Translations under genes and position numbers: made by a program
In this document: positions 36,050-48,693 of the stretch, in pieces
How positions within the stretch are numbered: the stretch's first letter is position 1
Layout: the number at the start of each line of letters is the position of its first letter
From: Triops longicaudatus
Taxonomy: Eukaryota; Arthropoda; Branchiopoda; Notostraca; Triopsidae
Length of the DNA: 64,000 nucleotides
NCBI GenBank assembly: GCA_022885665.1
Contig: JAGQDJ010000113.1
Coordinates: forward strand, 62,001 to 126,000
Reading direction: 5' to 3'
Notes under the pieces: model-generated
The model's database searches: none
Seen by the model: the letters and a program-made list of their open reading frames with translations, nothing else
What the model was told of the DNA's origin: nothing

Positions 36050-36873
36050 CTAGAGCACTGTATTTTCAAAGCGGGTGTTCAAAGTTACCCTGCAATGCAC
36101 ATAAATTTGAGCGCGAACACGGAATTGCACGACAATATTTAGAAATAGCCTTTTGGCGAAAAATTTGTTTTTGACATTGTTACTGTAAATCTGTTGGACA
36201 CGGCTTACCATCCCTTTCAAAGAAAATACCTCCAGTTGCTTTAGCAAAAAATAATGAAAAGAGACCGGCAGAAAAAGATGTACTCACACCTTAGAACTAT
36301 ACAGATGCGTACTTGGTGCACTTTCTATGCTTTTGTCTTTTTTTTCGCAATCTTTTCAATTTTAAAAGGGGGTTGGTATCTTAGTTCAGTTTTTGTACGT
36401 TTTTCATACCAAGTTGCGTCCTCGCACTCCCTTAGCTTGCTAGCCTCGGAACAGCCGTAACACAGGAAAAGGGTTGAAGTGCCCTAGGTAATTCTAACAT
36501 CGAGTCTGGCTGGAATCAGAAGGTTCTAAATGCGTTTTACATTTGGTAGGAGAAAGGCTGGTTAATGAAGTATCTTTTGCTGAAAAAATGGAATCCCTAA
36601 CTTTCCTAGTTGCCTTCCAGTAGTGAAAATCCGAAAAAATAAAAAATGGTACCGAAAAGCCTTTTGCAACTTCTTTTGTCATGAAGTGCCTTAAAAGACA
36701 ACTTTGCTTTTGGTATCTAAGAAAGCCTATTTATCAGAGAACCCGGAGACCCTTTACTTGTTGATTTGAGTTGCGTAGTTGATGAGCTGTAGATGGCCGA
36801 CGGCTTCCAATTGGAGTTGAATGTTACCCCACGCATTCCGAATTCCCCGTTTTACGGCAATTCTCATGTGTCA
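36050..36873 (-). repeat. LTR-like repeat, left copy (inverted)
   Basis: This is the inverted counterpart of the repeat at 41192-41900. Reading the minus strand from 36873, it begins TGACAC, then GCCGTAAAACGGGGAATTC. After an insertion of about 200 bases, homology resumes (36640 down to about 36150) through AAAATCCGAAAA, CCCTAAC and GCTAGCCTCGGAACAG. It is diverged but alignable by eye over more than 400 bases. Confidence 0.55.
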
Positions 36874-39800
36874 CCTGTTGAGCGTGACAGTACGTAATAA
36901 CAAACTCGCTTACCTTCATTTGTCACCGATACAACTTACTTACGATGACAGGGAACTATAGCCTACTGTTTAAATAAAGCAATTTGATCGCTTAAATAAA
37001 TGTAATACACCAAAAATACAAGGGCCAAAAATGTTAACATGCATTCACTGTGCCTGTTCTGCCACAACAATCAAATCCCGCTAGCCTCGAACCCAGGCTC
37101 TACAAGGGTGACCGTTGTCTCTAATGGCCGTTACGTCACAGTCGACCGCGGGAAGCTTAAACGTGTCCCTCGCGGTTTTCATCCGCGACATCATTATTAG
37201 ACGTAGAACGCTGAGTATTTCGCTTGTTACGCCAATAGTATAACGTAGATTTCGGTATTAGAACATTTCTGTGTTGTTGTAGTCTTGTTGCTCGTGGCCG
37301 TGTCAGAGGTCTCATTGTTATTCTTAAAGCACTGTATTAAAAAGGGCACGGCACTTGGTGGAAGCTTGATTTTATTAAATGCCACTGATAAGATTCGATT
37401 AAGAAATCGAACATAAGTAAAAAAATCAGAAAGACAAGGTGTTTGAATTAATATCGCTAAGGAATAGGGCACGTCGATTCCTTAGCATGCTGAGCCATGC
37501 ACTACGACAGCGTTAGTAAGCTACACCCTATAGCAACTTTGACACTGAAATAGCAGCCTAAGTTTTTTTTTTTTATTCTAAGGCTTACTTTAATCGATAT
37601 GTTTGATAGACGATAACTATATGCATCTTGTAGCTAAGTAAACGATTGCAAAAGTCCTTCCGGAATTGGCGGGAAAAAGCATTCTAACGTTCTATTTTAG
37701 CATTATGTTCATAAACAAAGTATCGTCGTTGTGCATAACTCAAAGTATGTTCATTACTCATAGTGTCGTCAAACGCTTGAAAGCTTTCCAGCCCAGTGAG
37801 GATAACACGCGTTCGTTATTTTCAAGACGGCGATTTCGAGTACATTTCGAGCCATCGGTTTACTACTGCCCCTTTATTTGGATGAAGAAGACAGAGCCGT
37901 TTTATACTAGACAGAGAGTGTTCAACGTTATGGGTTCAAAATTCCATCTATTTGTTTGAAATCTTGTGAATTGAGAAACGAGGGACGTGTTGAATGCGCT
38001 GTTGTCAAAACGAAGTGCGCTTTCCTCTGGACTCAAGTTTCGCGCAAGGGAGGGATGGCGAAGGTTGCAAACTACACCTCCCAGAAAGGCTTGTTTTATA
38101 ACTGGCAAATATCCAGAAAATTGAAAGCGAGACCCCTTCGTTCCCCGGGAAGAATCTCAGATTCGTCCCTGGTATATATATGCACGTTAATTATTTTTTT
38201 CTCTCTTCGTAAAAAACAGCCCTGTGGTCACGGGCTTGTGAACTAAACAATACGTTGAATTATATAATGGAAATTCCTTCTTTCAGTGCCGTTTCTTAAA
38301 TCCTCTGACGGAATAGTCCTCTGAACGAAAATACGGAATATTGATTCAGTAAAGAAATAAACATTCAGTGCAGATATTTTTTACATTATTTATTCTATCA
38401 GTATGTACATGTTGAAAATACACGAAGTGAACTCTGTGTTTACTGTCACAAACTTTGTCCGTTACTGTATGTCAACGCCAAGTTGAGAAACGAGGAGGTG
38501 ATCTGGCAGTAAATGAACAGTTCAAACTGTTAACTCGAAGAACACTCTAGTCCAAGAATACCGCATTGAGCATACGGTTAAGTAGCGTCAAACGGGAAGG
38601 GTACAGATCGTTTCAACCGCTACTTTTTCGTACGGGCCATTATGTTCTTTCTTTCGATTAATACTGTCGGTCGACGCGTCTTGATACGTTTCCTGCCAGT
38701 GAGAAACTGAGTGCACTTCCAAGTTCGCTTTACTTGCAGGTATGTATTGCATAATTAAGTTTGCTGTTCCTTGACGTAAGAACAGATGTGACCGTTATCG
38801 AGTTCGAAAAAATTGGTCATAAATGAGAAAACGCTTCAAATTCTTTAAGTGAACAGCTGCATTGCGTTCCAGATATCCACTTGCTGTGCCACAATTACGA
38901 GTTTAGCAGAATTTTTAAACAGGAAACTCGTAGTTTGTGCGTCACCCTAAGTACTGAAAGCTGGCTTACAAACTAGGTTTCGCAACAAATTAAAAACAAC
39001 ATTTATTATTATTCTGTAAGTTAACATGCGACGCGAAGTTCTTTAATACGTTTATGACGTATAATCATAATTTTGCATTTGGGAAGCTTGCTTGGATCTG
39101 TGCAATTTTAAGGACGTACTACAGGTTGATTTATCATTACATTGACTCTGCTGTGCGGAAATAACTTATTTCCCTTCAGCGTACACAACAAATTAGGTGT
39201 CTGTCGACGTAGAAAAATGTGCCAGTTTTTTAGAAGATATCAGCCATTTTAATCCCTGCATTTCCTCACAAAATAATGAAACACTACCCATGGCTGGATT
39301 TACGCTCTATTGCGCCCTAGTCCCAAGCACAGTTTTTGCGCCCCGCCCTCCTTAAAAAATTTAATTTCAAATTTGCCCATTTGGTATGGACATTACGTTC
39401 AGTTGTGAAACATTTGCACTTCACACAGTCGACTTAAATAGATTTTTTCCGCCAAAATGTTACGGAAACCTGGCACGTTTGTCACTTTAATCATAATGCT
39501 TAAATTTATACATTTATACTAAATCGTATATTTATAAATGAATATATTCGTCGGGAGGTCAGAATCGCCGGTTCATAAAATGTGCACCAAAAAACTCCAC
39601 TTCCTGCAATTTTTATTGGTAAAAGGAGGAAAAAGCCTTCTAAACGCAACTCCGAAAATTGTTGTTGTTTACCAAACATGCACAATCCATATCAACTCAC
39701 AACAACCTTCAAAACGAAGGTTACGCATGCTAACTAAACGAAATTAGTCTTCATACATTTTCTGACTGACATTGCAGCGTAAACAAACCTTCTGGGCTCT

Positions 39801-40169
39801 GAAGCGCATGCTAAGGGAACTTTCATTGTTGCCCACATGTCTAGGGTAGGATGCCTTTTGAACTGCGATTCATGGTCGACAACCCAAGGCTGGTAAAATT
39901 TTGAGATTCTCTAATAATTCACATAAATAGGCTATCTAAAATAGCATTGTTAGACAAGATTGGGTGCAAACGATTCGTTATAAACGAAGAATTAGCACTG
40001 CTCAGAATCTACGTGAATTGAAAAGTTTCTTGTTGTTCAGAAGCCTCTGAAACTCACCCTGTTGATCTGAGGCGCACACCCCAAAACTTTGACTGTCCAC
40101 AACTTGTAAACAACTGAAAAAATGAAGCACGCTTTTTCTAACGTTACATTTTCGCGCCATGTCAAGTAT

Positions 40170-40380
40170 AGTACTACACTGGAGCCCACTTATAACGATA
40201 TCGGATATAACGATTACCCTCCTATACCGATACAAAATTGACGGTCCTGTTTCAGTCCCATTTAATCCAATGAGAACGATGTTCAGTTTTACTGATACCG
40301 CTTATAACGAAAGCTCGCATGACCGGATAATTCCGATATAATTATTCCGGATCTACCGATGTCCTAGATTGAAAGTTAAA
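40170..40380. mobile_element. pogo/Tigger-like MITE relic
   Basis: It begins CACTGGAGCCCACTTATAAC followed by ATATCGGATATAACG. A second CTTATAACGAAAG lies near 40303 and a GATATAATTATTCCGG segment near 40335. TATAACG repeats next to a CACTGGAGCCC-type end are typical of pogo/Tigger termini. The right end is not clear. Confidence 0.5.
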
Positions 40381-41191
40381 CTTAATTCCGGAAAATAGAT
40401 TTTCTTGAAAGAATTAGAGCAAGTTTTCACAACTTTGCTGAAATCAGCTGTCGCAATCTCACCTTTGACTATTCTAGGTGGTAATGTGCAGTGTAGCACT
40501 GACAACTGTGAGCACGATTCGCAGATTTCTGGAAGCGAGCGGTGAGATATCTTACGAAAACGTATAAGTCTTGCAGAACTTTATGCATATTTTATATCAG
40601 ACGAACGCTAAACAGGGCGCAATTATTTTTGCAAAGAAATAGTTAATACTAATGTTCATGACGTTATTAATAGTAAAGCACAAACTTCAGGAATTTGATG
40701 CTTTGCAACCTCCATTGAGCGTTTCCTTACTCGAAATAGGCGCAGCGCAGCGAACTGCTGCAATTTGCCTATTCGGAACAGTGTAATTTTCCTTTGCCGC
40801 TCCAGAAAACGTTTTGCTTACTCGGAATAGACCGACCGTAGCAATCAGCTACGTTGACGCTTACTTAACTAAGAAAAACGTACTCCGGCGCAGTCAAAGG
40901 AAACGCCGTAAGGAACGTATTCTCCGATCTAAAGCAAAGCGATACAGCGTAAGCTGCTAAGATGGTCAACAACACCGGCGTACAGAACGTATTCCGTTGC
41001 GACAACGTAAGTGTGCCGTTCAGTATATTAAATACATCTCGACATGAATGTAAAAGCAACTATTGTATAATCGTTTCAAAATAATGCCAAACAATTTCCA
41101 CATATTGAGTTGTCACTTCTTCTCTTCTGTGCCCTCTGGACTGCTGCGCGCTTGGGCATGGTCTCGGTCGTCTAAATGGGAGATTTGGTCG

Positions 41192-41900
41192 TGACACTAC
41201 CGTAAAACGGGTAATTCTGAACACGTGCGGTAATGATTTTCGGATTTTCATGATCGAAAGACTAGGGCAGTTAGGGGTTCCAGTTTACCCACGAAGAATC
41301 TTCATCGATCACCTTCTCTGTTACCTAAATCAAACGCAGTATGCAACCATTTTCCTCCAGACAAATTTGGTGCCAGAATTACATAATGAACTTCAACCCG
41401 TTTCCTTTGTTACGGCTTACGACTGTTCCGAGGCTAGCGAGTGCTAGCTAGTTTGGGGAGCAAGGAGGGGAGCGAGGAGGGGTTAGGGAGGACGCGACTT
41501 GCGAAGAAGACGCATGAAAACTAAAAAATGAAAAACAGACCCCCCTTCTAAGTTGAAAAGACATACACGACCAAAGCGGTGGTTGAAAGAGTAGCAACCC
41601 CAACCAAGTGCAAAAGCCCAAAGAAATGTAAGTTTTAAGGCGTTAGAAGCTTTTTTCAACCGACCACTTTTCATTCATATTTGTTCTAGAATCTTCTTTA
41701 GCGTCCCCCAACTGGTATAAAAGGGGACAGATTCGTACGGTTAATCGGTTAGTTGTTTTTCACCCTTTGATTTTGCAAACACCACGTTATCTAACTATGT
41801 AAGCCCCTCTTTTCTGCTTGTTCTAGGCGTTTAAGTGATCCTGATCCCTTGCTGGCATCCAATAAAACCTTTCAAATAACTAAAACCCAACGCAGACTCA
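41192..41900 (+). repeat. LTR-like repeat, right copy with TATA box and poly(A) signal
   Basis: It starts TGACACTACCGTAAAACGGG. It contains TATAAAA (41716-41722) and, 145 bases on, AATAAA (41861-41866), the order expected for U3 and R of a long terminal repeat. The left copy (36873 downward) starts with the same TGACAC and faces the opposite way. No internal retroelement coding region lies next to it, so a solo LTR is the simplest reading. The 3' boundary is not resolved. Confidence 0.5.
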
Positions 41901-42260
41901 TCAAGTCAAATTGACTTTCTCGTCAACTAGCAAGTGGCCTCTTTTTGTCGTTAAGCAATGCGAGATGCACTCCTTTGTTCTGCTCACTTTAATGCCGTAC
42001 TCAAAAATACATAATTAATACAACTTCTTAATTCCTTAAAACTTGTTAAGTGTTTTCTTCTTTAAAATTTCCACATTTGCGCTCGATTGTCCCAAACTCT
42101 TTCAATTCTCAAGCATCGTTAACCAACAAAAATGAAGTCTCGGCCTCCCCTTGGCAGATTATTCGTGAAAATAAACTGAACCGATTGTTTAGTATCGTCA
42201 CGTTCCTTTCACTACCGAAATCTAGATCAAGCTGAAGTCCGAATCTCATCATCTCACTAC

Positions 42261-42270
42261 GGGGATTCCC
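42261..42270. promoter_or_regulatory. kB-type site GGGGATTCCC
   Basis: Exact match to the NF-kB consensus GGGRNWYYCC, 2.4 kb upstream of the IkB-like start codon. Confidence 0.4.
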
Positions 42271-42611
42271 GTAGCTAAAAATTGGTCTTCTGTCCAGAAA
42301 AAAGAATCCCTTACAACACTATTCTGCGTTCTCCATTATTTATTACAACTGCGCCTGACCTTACATAAAACCTGTCCTAATTAAAAATTGCCTACTCAAA
42401 AAACATAAATCTTTTTTATTTCTTCTCTTGAAGTAAACGTAGATTCATCTCAAAGAGTTGCGCATAGAAGAAAGTAAAATAAGTAATACACATAAAAATG
42501 AAAAAAAGACGAATTCACGCCCAAGGCTTTAAATGAATATACGTAAGAGATAAAGAAGTAATTACAAAAGTGAAACTAAGATTCAAGGCTTCTTTACCTT
42601 CGTACTGCTGA

Positions 42612-42621
42612 GGGACTTCCC
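42612..42621. promoter_or_regulatory. kB-type site GGGACTTCCC
   Basis: Exact match to the NF-kB consensus, about 2.1 kb upstream of the IkB-like start codon. Confidence 0.4.
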
Positions 42622-43700
42622 CGCTTTCGTTCTATCCTTATTTTCCCCCAAATATGTCCTGCATTCTAGGAAAGGGTCTCATTGACCGTTACGTCAAAGC
42701 AAAAAGTTTTGTTCATCTAGTTTTCCTTAACTACTTTATCTAGCTTTGTCCAAATCCTATTGACGCACTATGTCTGCCCTCGACAGAACACCAAAAACAC
42801 AAGAATTTAAACGCGACTCGGTGTACAACCAGATAAGAACCGCTTTGCTTCATTGACGCAAATTAAATTTCCTTTTTTTTCACTAAAGGAGCTCCGTTTT
42901 CTTTTGGAAGCTATGAGAAGAAGCTTCTTAAAAATGAAATCCACGAAAAAAAGTTTCAGAATTTACTAAATTGTATTTCTTGATTTTTTAAACTACAACA
43001 GAATGATCAAGGAATGAAATTGGAAACAATATTGGATACCAAGAATAACTTATGTTAACAAAATTAAAGTAAAAAAGCATGCAAAGAATCCTTTTATAGC
43101 GAACTACCGATTGTAGTAGAGTAAGGTACAGAAGTGTCATGAAACTGGACAAGAAAAGCGTTTGTTTGAATGAATTTCGTATATATAGCACCGTTTTTCA
43201 GGGCTTCAAGAGGTTCCTTATATCGAGACTACATTTTGAGAAACTCCACTAAGGCTAGTCGATATATTATTTTAAGATTTCTCTCCATTTTTCACTTCTT
43301 TCGAGGTTTTACCTCGTTTTGCGCGTGTATGCCCTATCTATTACAAAGCATTTAACCGTATGGTCTTCGACTTACGCGGTAAACGAGCCCTAAGACAGTG
43401 CTTCTCAAAGCTCCTAAATTCGCAAAAAATTTGCTACACTTCCGTTCGTTTCAAATAACCACATATTGCGCGCTTAATTATCCTAGTTTTTTTAGATCTA
43501 TTAAGCGATATTCGCACATTACCAAAATCTTCGATATTCCTCTAACCAAGCAAATAAAAAATAAGAGCATTCATACTCGACACGCAAAAATTTTCCCTTT
43601 TGTGATGCATTTCCCGGAAAGTTTCACTAGCGGGGCTTTTAATCATGTACAGTGCCTTCCTTTTCACCTAGCAAACACTGATACACCCGTATTGTGTAAA

Positions 43701-43710
43701 GGGAATTCCC
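43701..43710. promoter_or_regulatory. kB-type site GGGAATTCCC
   Basis: Palindromic exact match to the NF-kB consensus, about 1.0 kb upstream of the IkB-like start codon. A STAT-like TTCCCGGAA lies about 90 bases earlier (43611-43619). Confidence 0.45.
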
Positions 43711-44315
43711 TCCATATAGCACTCTTTCCGCCTTTAACACATTTTACTGCTAAATCCTTCGCGACAGTACCAAGTAAACGGGGAATTTTTTCTCAGCTTC
43801 CAAAACGCCCCGTTTCCATATAGGCTGTTATGTCCTCGTACTGCACTAGTAGGCTATATATCGAAGATAACAAATTTGGCACTATCTCTTGACAGAATCC
43901 TTTTTATGCTAAACTTTGTAATTAAACTCCACGTAATACGTTATTTCACTTAAAATCATTGTTGTTTTTCTCATTTACGAGGAAATGTTGCTTCAAGGGT
44001 TATTTCGTAAAGAACATGTGATTTACAATATATACGCCATGTTTCTCTCCATGTTTCATGATTTGGTATTCGTACATTTTTTTTAAGTTTCGACCAAAAT
44101 AGTAAAAACTTCTACGCTTTATTGGAAAATGACAAAAACGTTGCAGATTATGGTAAATTGATAACTATGAAAAGTTTCTACTTGGGTAGACAATCTTGAA
44201 ACTTCTTCTGTGAAGTGCAAATAAACTTATGCGGGTCGTATTTGGGGAGTTCTTTCTGTAACCAGAATCTCCACGCATGAAGCGATCGTCGTCAAAGAAT
44301 GCCGTGTCTGTGTCC

Positions 44316-44326
44316 GGGGTTTCCCC
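44316..44326. promoter_or_regulatory. kB-type palindrome GGGGTTTCCCC
   Basis: Contains two overlapping matches to the NF-kB consensus in a GC-richer stretch (about 44190-44540) roughly 390 bases before the IkB-like start codon. It is the most promoter-proximal of the four sites and the likeliest functional one if this stretch is the promoter or first non-coding exon. Confidence 0.5.
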
Positions 44327-44707
44327 GCTCGTAGGCTTACTACGCCACGAAGCTTTGCTCCCCGGTCCTTGGACGCCGTCGTACATTAAAACCTGTTCCG
44401 TTTCGCGCACCTCAGTCATCCCCCCGCAGCTTAACACTGCAGTCACGCCGTTGCTCCACACTCGCTTTCCATTTTGTTCAAACACGTTCTGTGTTTTGAC
44501 ACTCGATTTACTTGACTTCAGCTTCTTGCCTCGACGGTTTAAAAAGTGCAGTCATCTCCTTCCATTAATATAAGTTAACTGTCATTTCGTACCTCGGTTA
44601 ACAATACCTGCCCTTTTAATTCCGATAAACATTGTTGTTGTCTACCAAATTGAGTTTAAATTTCCAGCTTTTCATTTTCTTAAAATTCCTGCAATTTTAA
44701 AAACAAG

Positions 44708-47700
44708 ATGAAGCAAAATATGGTTAACAATTTTAACTCAAACCAGAAGTGTCCTCAGTGTGGGTTTACCAACTTGGCCGCCTTTTATGCCTTCAACACT
44801 GTGTCCATAGGTACACAGTGCACTGAACTCGATTTTCCTGTTTTGGTGCGAAATCCTAGGGGATGCGTTAAACCTTCCTTAAGCCCTACAACTGCGAATT
44901 ACGCAGGCATTAAGCGCAAGATGATGGACACTTACGAAACGCGTAAGAAAAAAGAGATCAAATTGTCACGTGAAGGCAGTCCAGAGTACGTACCAAATTG
45001 GCTGACGCAAGATTTTAAAACACCGGAAGTTGCATCACCACCAGCGTTGCAGCATACGCTTAACACAATGCCAATGTTGGGTGTGATTGCTAAACGGCCA
45101 TCAACTATGCAGCTCCCTCCGTTGGACTGTGGCTTACCGACGATTGACTACTCAGCGATCTCTAGCGGCAGCACTGAGACACCACGTGGTGTGAAGGCAG
45201 TTAGTGACGACAAAGCTTTAGATCTCTCGCCCGTGAATCGCACCGGTGGCACGCAACTGTTGATGCACGCGGTGTTGATTGACAAGATACAGCTTAATAG
45301 TACACCGCATGTGTCGAGTAACGATTCGATGAGTTCGTCGGAGGTCGCCGCTCAGTGCTTGTTGCCAGTGACACGTGGTCAGAACACAGGAAGATGCTCG
45401 ACTAGTGTGACAGCAGTGATGTCTACAGCGTCAGACCATGTTGTGAGCTACAAGGTAGCAAGTCCTAGTGTTAGCCAATCAGATATGGTTATGACGATGC
45501 CGCTGGCAGATTCGACGGTGCAAACATCCAGCGAAGAGATGTGGGAAAGTGAAAGGTAAACACTGTTAATTTCTTATTTTTTAAATGAATAGTTTTCGAC
45601 CAAAGTACGATTTAGACTAAAACTAGTCACAATATTTTTAAAAAATATATTATGATATTAACGTTAATCGGTATATCGCTAGATGAAAAGAACACGTACA
45701 TAATTTCCAACGTCTAAAACATTAGCAGGCTCAAACTGGCACGCGAGCTAACGAAGACTCTTCGTAGACTTCTGTAGGCTCGTACGCGTAACGAGGCTTC
45801 ATTAGGATTTACTGGTGACTGAATTTTATTTCTATGGATAGATTTTGATAGATTTTAAATAGACATGGTTTAATATGTAAAAACAATAAATACAAAGGCA
45901 AATAAAAAAACTCAAATCGAATGCAAACTATTGAACAGCCTCAGCTTTCCTTTGTGCTCGGAAGACTGTGCTGTTAAAGCGAGTACTAGAGATTGGCTTT
46001 CACAAAATTCCAGAAATTGGTATTCCACCTTAAAATGGATAGCTGACCCAAAAGAGGGTTTGCTCCTGTTAGTAGTGGGGTAACCGGCGCTCATAACTAG
46101 TAGCTAAAGTACAAAGACGACGGTCACACCTCTTTTATCAGTACCTTTCCCAAATATAACAGCAGACTATCGCAAGAATAGGTAGTTCAAATAGATAAGA
46201 CTGGTTATTTGTACGTAATACTAATAGTATGTATGAGTTTCGTCAGGGAGGACAACCAGGTTGGGAAACGACAGTGTTTCATTTTTACTAGCAGGCCAAG
46301 TTATAAGGACTGATCGGCTTATTACAGCTAATAAATTAAAACACTGTGTGTTTAAGTAGTTCATAAACTAACCCTGTATGTGCAAATGGTCATGGGATTG
46401 TTCATAAAACTAAAACAGACGCTGATGCTTTGCGGATGCTTACAATGGTGACAACGTGACGTATGCCAAAGGCCTTGAATTTACCCTAATCTTTCGATAA
46501 GAGAGGTAATAACTTGGCATGGAAGGCTACGCTTTGAAGAAAACAGGATCAGTAAAAATGGTGTGCCATTTAGATAGTGGAAGAAAAAATCGAAGCGAAT
46601 TGTGTAATGGATGTTGATTTTTGTATATGTGTGTTGTGCAAATGTATGTATTTTGTGCTTGCATTGGTCTATTATGTTCGTTGTATGTGTTTGGATGTGT
46701 TTTATGTTTGTATTTGTCCTTTATGTTCAGTGTACGTGGACGACATGTTTAGCAGTGTCTTGTGAATAGCTTCGTACGTTGCGTTTGTATGTATTGTGAC
46801 TTCAATTAGTTTGTCACGTTTATTTTTAACTCGTGTTCTGCAATATTTTTACTTCGACTGATTTGATTTTTCTTGTATGTAGCCTCAAATTTTTTTTTCT
46901 GGTATTAGAAAACCCCCAATCTGGCTCTTGCTGTTTTATTTTTGCCCCAAAAGATGGGGGACTTTTCTTACTGTGTGTGATAAGTTTGAAACAGGTCTGC
47001 TTTGCACTAATTGTATGACTTCAGTAGTAACTCGGGCGCCAGACTTCTATATCGGTTTTATTTCGCCTTTTTCTGTAAAAAAAAAAAATACTGCAGTTAG
47101 TAGCCTTTTAGACACTATATTATATTTCACGGGAATGTATGATAATTCTTAAACTATGTGTTATATCTTTAACTAAATTTTCATTAAATGTCTGCGTTAT
47201 TTTTCTCATTTTGTCGTCTGAATTCGAAAAAGTGAGTTCAGAAAATTTACCCGTCTCAGTACTTGATTACATTTAAATAACATGTTTATTACCGTTTTAC
47301 AGTCCTGTACATGAAGCAGTGTACAGAGGAGATCTCGTTCGCTTGGAGCGTGAATGTCAGCAATACTGCGGTGATCTCAACATCGGAGACAACAATGGAG
47401 AAGTAAGCTTTCTGTTAGAAAAAACGCCGCTTAACTGTAACATTTTACGCTTCTTCAGTCATCTCTCAGGGAACAATCTTAACTATCCTGTAGAGTAGAC
47501 GCGAGACAGTTTGGACATTCTTATTTTTGAAATCCTGTGCAGACATTATTAGCGTGAAAACACTCGCTGGATGCGCTACAACTCTCGCTATTAAACGTGA
47601 TACTGTCGGCTTCAACGGAAAAAAATAAGACTAAATGGCTGTAGAAAATAGAGGATCTTCCAACCGTAAAAATTGTCAGAGGATGGGACAAAATGTCTGT

Positions 47701-48693
47701 AGTTTATAAGCCATAACTGTTTTACTAATTGTACTACGTCTGAACCGTCCCATAACTCCTCTATTTTTGCTTTTTATGAAGTCCTTACGTGTTCGAAAAA
47801 AAAACTTACTGTGTGATCTTTTATATCTCTTTTTTCTCTTTTTAATTATCTGTTTTAATGTGTTGAATTAGACTCCGCTTCACACAGCGGTAAAACTGCA
47901 GCACAGCGAAATGGTGCGCGTTCTAGTCAACTACGGAGCTAGTGTCGCCACCAGGGACCGACACGGCAACAACGTTCTGCACCTCATCGCTCAGTCGGGC
48001 CAGGTGGCATGTCTGGAGGCGCTAGCGAGCACCGGAAGCTTGGCTATCCCGCCTAAGGCCCTCAACGCCCTCAACGACGAAGGCTACGGCCCTCTTCATT
48101 TATCCGTGCGAAACAAACGGACGGAAGTGATCTCGGCTTTAATTAACCTGGGCGCCCTCGTGAATCTCCCCGTAATGATCAACGCGAATGAGTTTCCTTA
48201 TTGACTTCACATAACTTTACATTTATTTATACTTATTTTTTTCATAGTTTGGCTGTCAACCAACTGACATTTTTAAGTTTCGTATTTTTTATTTTTGTTA
48301 TTTTTTAAAAAAATTCTCTTCAGAGTTGTCGAAAGTAAACTACTCAATTGAATTTTCGCCATTAGTCTCTGTTTGACTTCCTAGATTTTATTTGATATTT
48401 TTATCTCAAGGTTATTTTTTATATTTCAATGTATTTTATTAATGTTACACACGATTTAATTTTTTTTTTATTGAAAACAGGACGGGCGAAGTGGTAGAAC
48501 AGCTTTGTTTCATGCTGTGACATTAAACTTGCCTAATCTCGCATTACAACTCATGGATTACGGGGCGAAAACTAACTGCGCTGATTTTTCGGGCACCACG
48601 CCGCTCGCGGCAGCTCACGGAATCAACAAGCAAATTGCAACCTTACTCGTGTCGAAAAATACTAAATTGCGTAATCAACAGTCAATAAAATAG
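44708..48693 (+). CDS. IkB-family ankyrin protein, atypical nuclear (IkB-zeta/Bcl-3-like) type
   Basis: Exons 44708-45555, 47303-47402, 47872-48171 and 48481-48693 splice in frame (phases 2, 0, 0) to 486 residues. Residues 1-282 are mostly disordered, with CPQC at 15-18 and a basic segment at 65-82 starting YAGIKRK and ending RKKK. Six ankyrin repeats fill about 283-480: SPVHEAVYRGDL, TPLHTAVKLQHSEMV, NVLHLIAQSGQ, GPLHLSVRNKR, the IkB/Bcl-3 hallmark DGRSGRTALFHAV, and TPLAAAHG. Known family role: ankyrin domains of IkB proteins bind Rel/NF-kB dimers and either hold them in the cytosol or, for Bcl-3/IkB-zeta types, act as nuclear co-regulators. No DSGxxS phosphodegron is seen; the basic segment could be a bipartite nuclear signal. 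Four kB-type sites upstream suggest NF-kB feedback. An AATAAA overlaps the end of the gene and another is at 48956-48961. The IkB family call is strong; the subtype is inferred. Confidence 0.88.

Larger units (their letters stand above)
28774..44707. other. Long intergenic region with dispersed elements and no confident gene
   Basis: Between the divergent proline-rich and IkB-like genes. Contents recognised: a foldback repeat (28960-29660), a G/T-rich stretch (30760-31560), possible decayed minus-strand coding pieces (34091-35819), a hAT MITE (35403-35537), a head-to-head pair of LTR-like repeats (36050-36873 and 41192-41900), a Tigger-like relic (40170-40380) and kB-type sites (42261-44326). 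The remaining sequence shows only short ORFs with no family motifs. Confidence 0.5.

Noticed and set aside
37050..37130. tRNA-like sequence on the minus strand (GGGTTCGAGGCT)
   Set aside because: It has a B-box-like GGTTCGA, but the T-loop register, D-arm and anticodon arm do not fold canonically. At most a decayed tRNA-derived SINE.
39290..39370. hAT-like relic (GGCTGGATTTACGC and GCGCCCCGCCC pieces)
   Set aside because: Resembles a hAT MITE interior, but no paired termini or target duplication could be found.
44165..44485. Minus-strand 106-codon ORF upstream of the IkB-like gene
   Set aside because: It lies in the GC-richer presumed promoter or 5' UTR, has an overlapping plus ORF of similar length, and no motif; a gene call is not justified.
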